This document shows positions 1-7,223 of a stretch of DNA of 9,939 nucleotides, piece by piece (position 1 is the stretch's first letter; every line of letters starts with the position of its first letter). The notes under the pieces were generated by a model that did not search any database, was not told the origin of the DNA, and saw only the letters and a program-made list of their open reading frames with translations. The stretch comes from a bacterium (GTDB taxonomy: Bacteria > Auribacterota > Auribacteria > Auribacterales > Auribacteraceae), in contig JAGGZS010000059.1 of the NCBI GenBank assembly GCA_021161885.1, forward strand, positions 1-9,939. The letters are read 5' to 3'. The translations under genes and the position numbers were made by a program.

Positions 1-94
1 AATAGGGTATGAACAAGAGCTTGAAATGAATGATGTTTTAAGGCTGTTAAATAAAGAAAAAATTCAATTAAGAATAGAGAATATTTTAAAATAG
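1..94 (+). CDS. C-terminal tail of an unidentified upstream gene (5' partial)
   Basis: An open frame enters from the left edge (first full codon at 2) and ends at the TAG at 92-94, giving about 30 residues ending in QLRIENILK. The tail is charged, rich in Leu, Lys and Glu, and looks helical. It stops 10 nt before the cysS start, with the same strand and spacing style as the rest of the operon, so it is probably the end of the preceding operon gene. It is too short to assign a family; no motif is recognisable. That it is coding is inferred from position and spacing only. Confidence 0.5.
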   Translation, partial: IGYEQELEMNDVLRLLNKEKIQLRIENILK

Positions 95-104
95 AACAAT
101 AGAT

Positions 105-1577
105 ATGAAAAAATTATTTATACACAATACCTTATCCAATCAAAAACAGGAATTTCAGCCGATTAATGCTGGAAAAGCTGGAATGTATGTATGCGGGGTA
201 ACTGTTTATGACCGTTGTCATCTTGGACACGCAAGGGCGGTTGTCTTTTTTGATGTTGTTTATCGTTTTTTACAGGAATTAGGGTATGAAGTTACCTATG
301 TCCGTAATTTTACCGATATTGATGATAAAATTATTAAGCGCGCTAACGAACAAAATATCCATTGGCGGCAACTGACTGAAAAATATATTGATAAATTTTA
401 TCAAGATTTTAACGCGTTGAATATAAAAAAACCTTCGTTCGCGCCTAAAGCCACGGATCATATGGAAGATATTATCTCAGCGGTATCGGTTCTTATACAA
501 AAAGGGTTTGCTTACGAAAAAAACGGGGACGTCTATTATAGGGTTAGGAAGTTTGAGGGGTACGGCAAATTGTCGGGCAGAAGCATAGACGATCTGCAGG
601 CGGGCGCCCGCATAGAAATAAAAGATGTAAAAGATGATCCGTTCGATTTTGCCTTATGGAAAAAATCAAAAGAGGATGAGCCGTTTTGGAATAGCCCGTG
701 GGGTAAAGGCAGACCGGGATGGCATATAGAATGCAGTGCTATGTCGAGCAAATATTTAGGCAATCATTTCGATATTCACGGCGGCGGACACGACCTCATA
801 TTCCCTCACCATGAAAACGAAATAGCCCAGTCGGAAGCGATTTCCGGCGGAAAATTCGTGAACTACTGGGTTCATAACGGGTTTGTTACTGTAAATAAAG
901 AAAAAATGTCAAAATCAACAGGCAACTTTTTTGCCCTTGAGGATATTTATAAGGAATATGAACCGAGAATATTAAGATTGTTTCTCATTTCACGTCATTA
1001 CAGGGTGCCTCTTGATTATTCAACAGATTTGCTTGATGAATCCAAAAAGGCATGGGCAAGGGTTGAAAATTGTGTGAGACGCATAGAAGACGCTTTACAT
1101 TCAGCTAAAAATATTGCCGTTAAAAAAAATTCAGAAGTTGATGAAGAAATTTATCAGCTTTTTATAGAATATATGTGCGATGATTTTAATACCGCCCGCG
1201 CTGTTTCCTTGATTTTTGATCTTGTAACAAAAATGAACCAGAAATTTATGATTAATAAAATTGATAAAAAATTGGTTGATTATTTGTTTACATTACGCAA
1301 AATGTGCGATGTTTTAGGGCTTGAAATACAGTCTTCGGGCACAAACAGCGTTGCATTAACTGATGTCTCGTCTTATAAATATAACGAAACTGAACTGGAC
1401 GGTTTGTTAGCCAAAGATAAATTGGCAATAGAAGATATACGAAAATTGGTGTTGCTCAGAGGAGTCGCCCGGAAAAATAAAGATTTTAATCAGGCAGATA
1501 AAATAAGGGATAAATTGTCCGCATTAAACATTACTTTGCGCGATATGAAAGATCAAACTGAAATTATAGAATTATAA
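105..1577 (+). CDS. cysS: Cysteinyl-tRNA synthetase (CysRS)
   Basis: Class Ia aminoacyl-tRNA synthetase that activates cysteine with ATP and loads it onto tRNA-Cys in the cytoplasm. At 490 residues it is full length for the bacterial family (E. coli 461). Visible landmarks: the MYVCGVTVYD start of the Rossmann catalytic core, the HIGH-type signature HLGH at 39-42, the KMSKS loop at 267-271, and the zinc/cysteine-recognition ligands C30, C210, H235 and E239, the last two within FPHHENE. The GWHIECSAM block (about 205-213) is also typical. The C-terminal part (from about 330) is the helical DALR and anticodon-binding region, with the RGVARKNKDFNQADKIRD segment that closes most CysRS proteins. 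The ATG at 105 follows the upstream stop by 10 nt and has no clear Shine-Dalgarno sequence (only weakly purine-rich AGAACAATAGAT), so translation may be coupled to the preceding gene. The next gene, tmk, begins 24 nt downstream. Confidence 0.98.
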   Translation: MKKLFIHNTLSNQKQEFQPINAGKAGMYVCGVTVYDRCHLGHARAVVFFDVVYRFLQELGYEVTYVRNFTDIDDKIIKRANEQNIHWRQLTEKYIDKFYQDFNALNIKKPSFAPKATDHMEDIISAVSVLIQKGFAYEKNGDVYYRVRKFEGYGKLSGRSIDDLQAGARIEIKDVKDDPFDFALWKKSKEDEPFWNSPWGKGRPGWHIECSAMSSKYLGNHFDIHGGGHDLIFPHHENEIAQSEAISGGKFVNYWVHNGFVTVNKEKMSKSTGNFFALEDIYKEYEPRILRLFLISRHYRVPLDYSTDLLDESKKAWARVENCVRRIEDALHSAKNIAVKKNSEVDEEIYQLFIEYMCDDFNTARAVSLIFDLVTKMNQKFMINKIDKKLVDYLFTLRKMCDVLGLEIQSSGTNSVALTDVSSYKYNETELDGLLAKDKLAIEDIRKLVLLRGVARKNKDFNQADKIRDKLSALNITLRDMKDQTEIIEL

Positions 1578-1601
1578 TTTTTTAAATAAAGAGGAGATAT
1601 T

Positions 1602-2267
1602 ATGAAAGGTATATTTGTAACCTTTGAGGGCACTGAAGGATGCGGAAAGACTACTCAGGCAAAGCTCCTTGCGGATCTGTTGTCTTCAATGGGGTTTAAT
1701 GTAATATGCACCAAAGATCCGGGCGGTACAGCTATCGGCGAGAAGATAAGGGAAATTTTGTTAGATACGGCTAATTTTAAAATGGCGCCTATAACGGAAC
1801 TGTTTTTGTTTCTCGCAAGCAGGCACCAACTTATCAAAGAGAAAATTAAGGATAAACTCGACGCGGGTTATATCGTTATCAGTTCAAGATATACCGATGC
1901 CACATTGGCGTATCAAGGTTACGGCAGAGGGCTTGACCTTAATATTCTGAACGAGCTCAATAATTGCGCTACCGATAATATATACCCTGATTTGACAATT
2001 TTATTAGACATCGAACCGGAAAAAAGTGTTGAACGTGTTAAAATGAGAAGTGCTTATTCAAATAAAAATGACCTTGCGGTGAGCGGTGATGATATAGACC
2101 GTATAGAACAGGAACTTATCGGCTTTCATACCCGTGTCAGGGATGGTTATCTTGATCTTTGGAAACGTAATTCCGATAGGATAAAATTAGTCCATGCGGA
2201 TGATACAATAGAAAATGTTCAGGCTGAAGTTAAGGAATTAGTCATTGATGTCCTGGAAAAAGCATAA
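1602..2267 (+). CDS. tmk: Thymidylate kinase (dTMP kinase)
   Basis: Phosphorylates dTMP to dTDP using ATP, the step shared by the de novo and salvage routes to dTTP. At 221 residues it is of normal length. The P-loop GTEGCGKTT lies at 10-18; the dTMP-binding block reads TKDPGGT (37-43) where most members have TREPGGT; the ASRHQL helix is at 72-77; the usual DRY/DRH motif reads SSRY (94-97), followed by the typical AYQGYGRGL; and the LID region (about 145-165) precedes DIDRIEQE. The lack of a basic residue at the variable P-loop position together with Lys/Arg residues near the LID fits the bacterial class better than the eukaryotic one. A strong ribosome binding site GAGGAG (1591-1596) lies 5 nt before the ATG. 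The 3' end overlaps holB by 20 nt. The family call is secure; the conservative K/D and D-to-S changes in two substrate motifs are unusual but leave the P-loop and R96 intact, so activity is expected. Confidence 0.96.
   Translation: MKGIFVTFEGTEGCGKTTQAKLLADLLSSMGFNVICTKDPGGTAIGEKIREILLDTANFKMAPITELFLFLASRHQLIKEKIKDKLDAGYIVISSRYTDATLAYQGYGRGLDLNILNELNNCATDNIYPDLTILLDIEPEKSVERVKMRSAYSNKNDLAVSGDDIDRIEQELIGFHTRVRDGYLDLWKRNSDRIKLVHADDTIENVQAEVKELVIDVLEKA
2232..2237 (+). promoter_or_regulatory. Ribosome binding site for holB, inside tmk
   Basis: AAGGAA lies 10 nt before the ATG at 2248, within the tmk coding region. A TTG codon at 2245 is in the same frame and directly precedes this ATG, so a start at 2245 is possible, but ATG is the more usual initiation codon and is preferred here. 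Confidence 0.5.
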
Positions 2268-3369
2268 TATCTGGGAAAATTCTCGGCTGAAAAGTGTTTT
2301 GGAATCTAATAGGCTGGCTCAAGCCTATCTGTTTTTAGGGCAGGATCAGCAGAAAAAAATATGGACGGCAATGTCGTTGGCGAAATCACTTTTTTGTTCG
2401 CTCGACGGGGCGGATTTTTGCGATCAATGCCCGTCATGCAAAAAAATAGAGCACCATAATCATCCTGATATTTTGTGGCTGCGTCCTGTCGGAGCGTCCC
2501 GGACGATAAAAATAAATACAGTGAGACATTTACAATCGGTTTTTGCTTTAAAAAGTTTTGTGGGAGGCAAAAAGTTAGCTTTTATTATAGGCGCAGACCG
2601 TATGCAGGAACAAGCGGCTAACGCTCTGCTTAAAATTATCGAAGAACCTCAGGGCAACAGTCTAATTGTATTAATGGCTGAAAATATAGAAAAACTTTTG
2701 CCCACTATTATATCGCGGTGCCAGCAGATTTTTTTTCCGTTATCTCCTGTGGAACATATTAAAGAATATCTGCAAACCCAGTTTAACGCTGATCCGGAAA
2801 AAGCGGAATTTATTTCGGTTTTATCTAAAGGAAATTTTTCTTTGGCAAACAGGTTTTTTGATGATGAACGAAGGCAATGGCGTGATTTTGTTGTTACCGC
2901 GGTTTATGATTTTTTTAACGATAAATCGGATGTTTTTGCCATTGTCAGCCATATATGCTCTACAATAGACGGGCTTGTTAAAAAAACTATTTCTTCCGAT
3001 ACGTCTTACTGCGCCAATGAAATAGGCGTATCTCAGCATGAGGCTGAGGAATTATTGTCTGATATGGATAAAAAAGCATTGGAAAAAAATATCCTGAATC
3101 AGGAAGTTTATGAATTTTTTCAGTTTGTCGAAATTTCTTTTAGAGATATTTTAATTTTTCAGCATGCTCAAGATAAAAAATATATGACAAATATTGATAA
3201 AATCAGTTTTATTAAAAAAATTTCCAAGCAATATAGCGACAAGGTGTTTTATTCCTTGATAGATGATGTGCATAATGCTTATTATTCTTTTTGCGGCAAT
3301 ACAAAACTTGAGTTTGTATTGGAAGTTTTTTTTCTGAAATTATTAAATGTTGTTAAGGCGGTTTCTTGA
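2248..3369 (+). CDS. holB: DNA polymerase III delta-prime subunit (clamp loader)
   Basis: A clamp-loader AAA+ subunit that works with delta and tau/gamma to load the beta sliding clamp on DNA. Counting from the ATG at 2248 (373 aa), the zinc-binding cysteines are C50, C58, C61 and C64 (pattern FCDQCPSCKK), the NALLKIIEEP sensor/helix block is at 125-134, and the SRC arginine-finger motif is at 156-158. The P-loop position (GQDQQKKI, 31-38) keeps the Lys but has lost the second and third Gly and the Ser/Thr, so ATP is probably not bound. This, with the position after tmk, separates delta-prime from the ATP-binding DnaX subunit. The C-terminal half (from about 170) is divergent, AT-rich and helical, as expected for the oligomerisation collar. 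The start overlaps the end of tmk by 20 nt, implying coupled translation. A TTG three bases upstream would add one residue. Confidence 0.92.
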   Translation: MSWKKHNIWENSRLKSVLESNRLAQAYLFLGQDQQKKIWTAMSLAKSLFCSLDGADFCDQCPSCKKIEHHNHPDILWLRPVGASRTIKINTVRHLQSVFALKSFVGGKKLAFIIGADRMQEQAANALLKIIEEPQGNSLIVLMAENIEKLLPTIISRCQQIFFPLSPVEHIKEYLQTQFNADPEKAEFISVLSKGNFSLANRFFDDERRQWRDFVVTAVYDFFNDKSDVFAIVSHICSTIDGLVKKTISSDTSYCANEIGVSQHEAEELLSDMDKKALEKNILNQEVYEFFQFVEISFRDILIFQHAQDKKYMTNIDKISFIKKISKQYSDKVFYSLIDDVHNAYYSFCGNTKLEFVLEVFFLKLLNVVKAVS

Positions 3370-3384
3370 ATTAAAAAATAATTT

Positions 3385-4383
3385 ATGAAAAATTTAAGAA
3401 TTAATTATATAAACACAAAATTTTTTTTCTCAGTATTTTTTTTGGTAACTGCAGGTTTTATTATTTGCGGTTTTTCTTATGCAGTAGATGAAATTGAAAC
3501 TCAAGACGGTACGGTTTTTCGGGGTAAAATAACAAAAGAAGACCAAAAAAGCGTTTATCTGGAAATGAACACAGGAACCGTGGCTATTAAACGCGCTATG
3601 ATAAAATCTGTAAAAATGCAGGAAAAATGGGGTATTGAAAAACACGTATCGCGCCAATCTGACACGGAAAAAGAAAAAAAAGAGTTTATTGAAGTAGATA
3701 ATACCGGAATAAAAAATATTAAAGATATTATATATTTTCCTCTGAATAAAGGGAATTGGTGGAAATACAGGGTTTCTTATAAACCTGAAAGTTTATACGG
3801 AGAACCGCTTGAGGATAGATTTACTCAATACGATGAAAAATGGGTCATTGATGATTTACTGCGAACTGATACCTTAACCTTTTTGCAGTATTCATGGCAT
3901 TTGCCTCAAGTATATAAATTATCAATTAAAGGAAGGGATGGTGAATTAAATTCAAAACTTATTTTTGTAGGTTCATTAAATGGTGATATCGAAAAATCTT
4001 ACGTTGTAATGCGCAAAGCAAAATCGGAAAAAAAATATTTTTTTAATCAGCGTATAGTTCCGGTAAATCCTTTTTTGAAATTTACAAAAAAATGGACTGA
4101 TATTGGACAGGAATTAAATTCCGGTTTTAAATCGTCCTGTAAAATTATCGGAGTTGAAGGGATTAATACCTTATATGGTTTTTTTGATGATTGCTTAGTT
4201 GTCCAACGGATGGATAAAATTGACAATCAGGCTTTAAAGTCGCGCTCTTATATTTGGTTTGCCCCGAATGTAGGAATAGTAAAAATGGTGCAGGAAATTA
4301 TATATCCTCAATTTGAAAGCGGTACTTTGCTAAAATCATCTATATTTCAAGAGTACGAGTTAATAGATTATGGAGTTCACTAA
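3385..4383 (+). CDS. Exported protein of unknown function with N-terminal beta-rich module
   Basis: 332 residues, not assigned to a named family. The N-terminus is a signal peptide: basic n-region (K2, R5, K12), hydrophobic stretch about 13-30, and a probable signal peptidase I site after SYA (31-33). The residue before C28 is Ile, which does not make a lipobox, so it is probably not a lipoprotein. Mature residues about 35-77 form a short beta-rich module (IETQDGTVFRGKI, then VYLEMNTGTVAIKRAMIKSV) of the kind repeated in secreted proteins of several uncultured bacterial groups. After a charged linker, the larger domain (about 115-330) starts YFPLNKGNWWKYRV and ends with WFAPNVGIVKMV and a YELIDYGV terminus, a pattern I recognise as common in hypothetical periplasmic or surface proteins. 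No catalytic motif is visible. It begins 15 nt after holB without a clear Shine-Dalgarno site and ends 2 nt before the next gene, so it is part of the operon. Confidence 0.85.
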   Translation: MKNLRINYINTKFFFSVFFLVTAGFIICGFSYAVDEIETQDGTVFRGKITKEDQKSVYLEMNTGTVAIKRAMIKSVKMQEKWGIEKHVSRQSDTEKEKKEFIEVDNTGIKNIKDIIYFPLNKGNWWKYRVSYKPESLYGEPLEDRFTQYDEKWVIDDLLRTDTLTFLQYSWHLPQVYKLSIKGRDGELNSKLIFVGSLNGDIEKSYVVMRKAKSEKKYFFNQRIVPVNPFLKFTKKWTDIGQELNSGFKSSCKIIGVEGINTLYGFFDDCLVVQRMDKIDNQALKSRSYIWFAPNVGIVKMVQEIIYPQFESGTLLKSSIFQEYELIDYGVH

Positions 4384-4385
4384 AG

Positions 4386-5672
4386 ATGACACGATCACAT
4401 AAAAATAAATCTAAATGGAAAAAAAATGGTAAAAAACATCCAAAAAGAGATGATAACCAAAATAAACCGGTTAATGATAATACTCTTGCTCAGCAGGAGA
4501 CACAGGAGAATGTTCAGAACAATAACCAGATTAAACACAATGAGCCGCAACAATCTTTGTCCGATGATAATAAATCTGTAACGCCGTTAGAACCGGAATT
4601 GAAACAAAAACAGGAAAATAAAACCGGTACTGTAAAAATCGAGCCGCAAAAAATTTATGGAGATGTGCCTGAAAAACAAAAAATCGAACCGGATAAAAAA
4701 CAATGGAATAATAAACCTAAAAAATTTGGTTCCAAAAAATCCGATTGGGTTCTGCTAAGGATGCGTAAGTTCGGTCGTAACTATGTGTGTAAAATGAATG
4801 ATGAGCTCGATATTAAATTAGGCGATATTTGTGTTGTCGATCTCGGAAGGGCTGAAGATTACGGCAAAGTTTTGGAGATTAAAAATAAGCCTAAGGAAGA
4901 AGAAATAAAAAATTCTATTGTTAGAAAAATTAAACGATTGTTGACGGATAAAGATAAACAACGCATACAAGAGAACAAAGCTAAAGAAGAGTATGCTTAC
5001 CAGAAATGTTTAAGGCGAATAGCCGACCATAAATTAGATATGAAACTCGTCGGAGTAGAATATTCTCTTGATTGCTCCCGTATAATATTTTATTTTACAG
5101 CAGACGGCAGGATAGATTTTAGGGAACTGGTTAAATCTTTGGCTACAGAATTCAGGGCGAGAATTGAACTTAGGCAGATTGGTGTGCGGGATGAATCTAA
5201 AATGTTGGGCGGGTTGGGCTGTTGCGGCCGGCAATTGTGCTGTTCCACGTTCTTGTACAATTTTGAGCCTATAAATATAAGAATGGCAAAAATTCAGCGG
5301 TTACCGCTTAATCCGTCAAAAATATCAGGTTTATGCGGACGCCTTCATTGCTGTTTGCGGTATGAATATAAATTTTACCGCAAAGCCTCAAGAGGCATGC
5401 CGCGTGAAGGGTCGTTGGTGTCCACTAAGTCCGGAGAAGGAAGAATATTTGATATAAATATCATAAAAAGAACAGTATTTATATTTCTTGAGAACGGGAA
5501 AGTTCTTGAGGCCCCGGTCGATGAAATAAAAATTTTAAAGACGCAAAGAGAATTGGAACCGGATAAAAAATTAGTGAAACCCATGATGTCCGAACATGTA
5601 GATGTCCAAGAACTGAAAAAATTAGAAGATATTCCTGGCGCTGATTTCGATGACGATGATGATGATTTTTAA
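4386..5672 (+). CDS. ricT: PSP1-domain RicT/YaaT family protein with long disordered ends
   Basis: 428 residues; B. subtilis YaaT/RicT has 275. Residues 1-115 are low-complexity, rich in Lys, Asn, Gln and Glu, and probably disordered. The conserved PSP1-type region runs from about 120 to 390. Its diagnostic part is the cysteine block GGLGCCGRQLCCSTFL (C279, C280, C285, C286) followed by NPSKISGLCGRLHCCLRYE (C317, C322, C323). In B. subtilis RicT works with RicA and RicF in a complex that binds iron-sulfur clusters and stimulates RNase Y-dependent mRNA maturation; neither partner is in this window, so the same role here is inference. The protein ends in an acidic tail with six consecutive Asp. 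GGAG at 4372-4375 lies 10 nt before the ATG, inside the previous gene. Being next to holB mirrors the B. subtilis holB-yaaT order. The family call is firm; the cellular function in this organism is not. Confidence 0.93.
   Translation: MTRSHKNKSKWKKNGKKHPKRDDNQNKPVNDNTLAQQETQENVQNNNQIKHNEPQQSLSDDNKSVTPLEPELKQKQENKTGTVKIEPQKIYGDVPEKQKIEPDKKQWNNKPKKFGSKKSDWVLLRMRKFGRNYVCKMNDELDIKLGDICVVDLGRAEDYGKVLEIKNKPKEEEIKNSIVRKIKRLLTDKDKQRIQENKAKEEYAYQKCLRRIADHKLDMKLVGVEYSLDCSRIIFYFTADGRIDFRELVKSLATEFRARIELRQIGVRDESKMLGGLGCCGRQLCCSTFLYNFEPINIRMAKIQRLPLNPSKISGLCGRLHCCLRYEYKFYRKASRGMPREGSLVSTKSGEGRIFDINIIKRTVFIFLENGKVLEAPVDEIKILKTQRELEPDKKLVKPMMSEHVDVQELKKLEDIPGADFDDDDDDF
5649..5666 (+). repeat. GAT/GAC trinucleotide repeat encoding a six-Asp tail
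   Basis: Six consecutive GAT or GAC codons (five GAT, one GAC) lie just before the last Phe codon of ricT. They form a small in-frame microsatellite encoding an acidic C-terminus. A change in repeat number would alter only the number of Asp residues. Confidence 0.7.
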
Positions 5673-5696
5673 ATATTAAAAAATTAAGGGTGTTTC

Positions 5697-7220
5697 ATGA
5701 GAAGTAAATTTTATATAACTACAGCTATCGATTATGTTAACGCTTTACCGCATTTGGGAACGGCTTATGAAAAAGTAGGAGCCGATGTAATGGCGCGGTT
5801 TAAAAGAATGGCAGGATATGACGTGTTTTTTCAAATGGGTGTGGATGAACATAGCCTGAACGTCGCGAAGCAGGCGAAATTAAAAAATATGGATACGAAA
5901 CACTACTGCGACGCCATGGCTGTCCGCTTTGAGGAAGTCTGGCGGCATCTTGATATAAACTATGACCGTTTTATCCGAACAACCGATAACGATCATTTCG
6001 CGTCTGTTCAGGAAATGTTTAAACGCATATATGAAAACGGTGATATTTATACAGGCAAATACAGCGGTTATTATTGTGTTTCCTGTGAAAAATTTTATCA
6101 GGAAAAAGAACTGGAAGACGGGCTTTGTCCCGTTCATAAGCGTAAACCTGACTGGCTTGAGGAAAAAAACTATTTTTTTTCGTTGTCAAAGTATGCACAG
6201 CCTCTGCTTAAATATATTGAGGATAATCCTGGTTGTATAGAACCTGAAATTAGGAAAAATGAAATTGTAAATGTTATTAAATCCGGTCTTGAGGACGTAA
6301 GTGTGTCCCGCTCTTCACAGACGTGGGGCATCCCAGTCCCGTTTGACGATACCCATGTTGTTTACGTATGGTTTGACGCATTGATTAATTATATTACCGG
6401 AGCAGGTTTTCCTGCCGATGATAACAGATTTAATATGCTGTGGCCTGCTGACGTGCATGTAATCGGAAAAGATATTACACGGTTTCATTGCATTATTTGG
6501 ACGGCAATGCTTATGTCGGCTAAACTTCCTTTGCCTAAAAAAGTGTTCGGCCATGGTTTCGTGTACCTCGGAGGAGCAAAAATGAGTAAATCAGATGGTA
6601 CAGCGCTTGATCCGCTCTCATTATCAAAAATATACGGCCCTGATCCGTTACGTTATTTTCTGATGCGCGAAATACCGTTTGACAGGGACGGCGATTTTTT
6701 AATGGAAAAATATGAGAACAGGTATAACGCCGATTTGGCTAATGACTGGGGCAATCTTGTCCAGAGAGTATTGTCTATGATAAAAAAATACAGGGACGGC
6801 AATGTCCCTTTGTGCTCCGATAATTTTGAAACGCCTTTGCTGTCCCAATGGCGTAACCTTCACTCTGCTCTTATGGAGACTATTGAAAATGATTATGATA
6901 GTTTCCGATTCAGCGTTGTATTATCTAAAATATGGCAGTTAATACAGTTAAGTAATAGATTCGTTGAAGTTCAGGCGCCGTGGAAATTGTATAAGCAGTC
7001 AAAAGATTCAAAAGAGCTTGACAATACGTTATATTCTCTATTGGAGATGATTCGGATAGCAAATATCCTGATATATCCTGTAATGCCGTCTGTAAGCAGG
7101 CGGATTCAGTCGCAGTTGAACATAGATTTTCCGTTTTCATTGGATGAAGCGTTAAAATGGGGGCGTATTCAGGGTAACCATAAGTTAGGTGAAATTATAC
7201 CGATGTTTCCAAAGGCTTAA
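5697..7220 (+). CDS. metG: Methionyl-tRNA synthetase (MetRS), short form
   Basis: Class Ia synthetase that charges elongator and initiator tRNA-Met. Visible in the 507 residues: the HIGH-type motif HLGT (19-22) after the FYITTAIDYVN start, a single zinc knuckle with C127, C130, C144 and H147 in the CP domain, the VYVWFDALINY methionine/adenylate block (222-232), and KMSKS at 295-299. From about 360 comes the helical anticodon-binding domain, with PWKLYKQ near the usual tRNA-recognition helix. The protein ends after the catalytic and anticodon domains; the C-terminal EMAPII-like tRNA-binding/dimerisation domain of E. coli MetRS (677 aa) is absent, as in many short bacterial forms. AAGGG at 5686-5690 lies 6 nt before the ATG. 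The gene follows ricT by 24 nt and precedes tatD by 3 nt, the same metS-tatD adjacency as in B. subtilis. Confidence 0.97.
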   Translation: MRSKFYITTAIDYVNALPHLGTAYEKVGADVMARFKRMAGYDVFFQMGVDEHSLNVAKQAKLKNMDTKHYCDAMAVRFEEVWRHLDINYDRFIRTTDNDHFASVQEMFKRIYENGDIYTGKYSGYYCVSCEKFYQEKELEDGLCPVHKRKPDWLEEKNYFFSLSKYAQPLLKYIEDNPGCIEPEIRKNEIVNVIKSGLEDVSVSRSSQTWGIPVPFDDTHVVYVWFDALINYITGAGFPADDNRFNMLWPADVHVIGKDITRFHCIIWTAMLMSAKLPLPKKVFGHGFVYLGGAKMSKSDGTALDPLSLSKIYGPDPLRYFLMREIPFDRDGDFLMEKYENRYNADLANDWGNLVQRVLSMIKKYRDGNVPLCSDNFETPLLSQWRNLHSALMETIENDYDSFRFSVVLSKIWQLIQLSNRFVEVQAPWKLYKQSKDSKELDNTLYSLLEMIRIANILIYPVMPSVSRRIQSQLNIDFPFSLDEALKWGRIQGNHKLGEIIPMFPKA

Positions 7221-7223
7221 TCA

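Noticed and set aside
279..763. Minus-strand open frames opposite cysS (60 and 75 codons), with similar ones opposite tmk, holB, ricT and metG
   Set aside because: All are antisense to genes with clear family motifs, are short, and have no recognisable protein features.
1570..1583. Palindrome AATTATAATT followed by a T run at the cysS-tmk junction, resembling a terminator
   Set aside because: It has no loop and no G/C pairs and overlaps the cysS stop codon, so the hairpin would be far too weak; tmk follows at once with a strong ribosome binding site.
2245..2247. TTG as an alternative holB start
   Set aside because: It would add a single residue just before an in-frame ATG that has AAGGAA 10 nt upstream; the ATG is more likely, though the TTG cannot be excluded.
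3421..3443. Two T8 tracts in the signal-peptide codons of the exported protein, which might allow phase variation by slippage
   Set aside because: Similar T8 runs occur in other housekeeping genes of the window (for example near 2729, 3326 and 6173), so they are better explained by A/T bias and Phe codons.
3385..3483. Lipoprotein signal for the exported protein because of C28
   Set aside because: The residues before C28 are Phe-Ile-Ile; a lipobox needs Gly, Ala or Ser just before the Cys. The SYA site at 31-33 fits signal peptidase I better.
5962..6240. 92-codon open frame on the + strand inside metG
   Set aside because: It lies wholly within the well-conserved metG zinc-knuckle region in another frame and shows no domain or own ribosome binding site.
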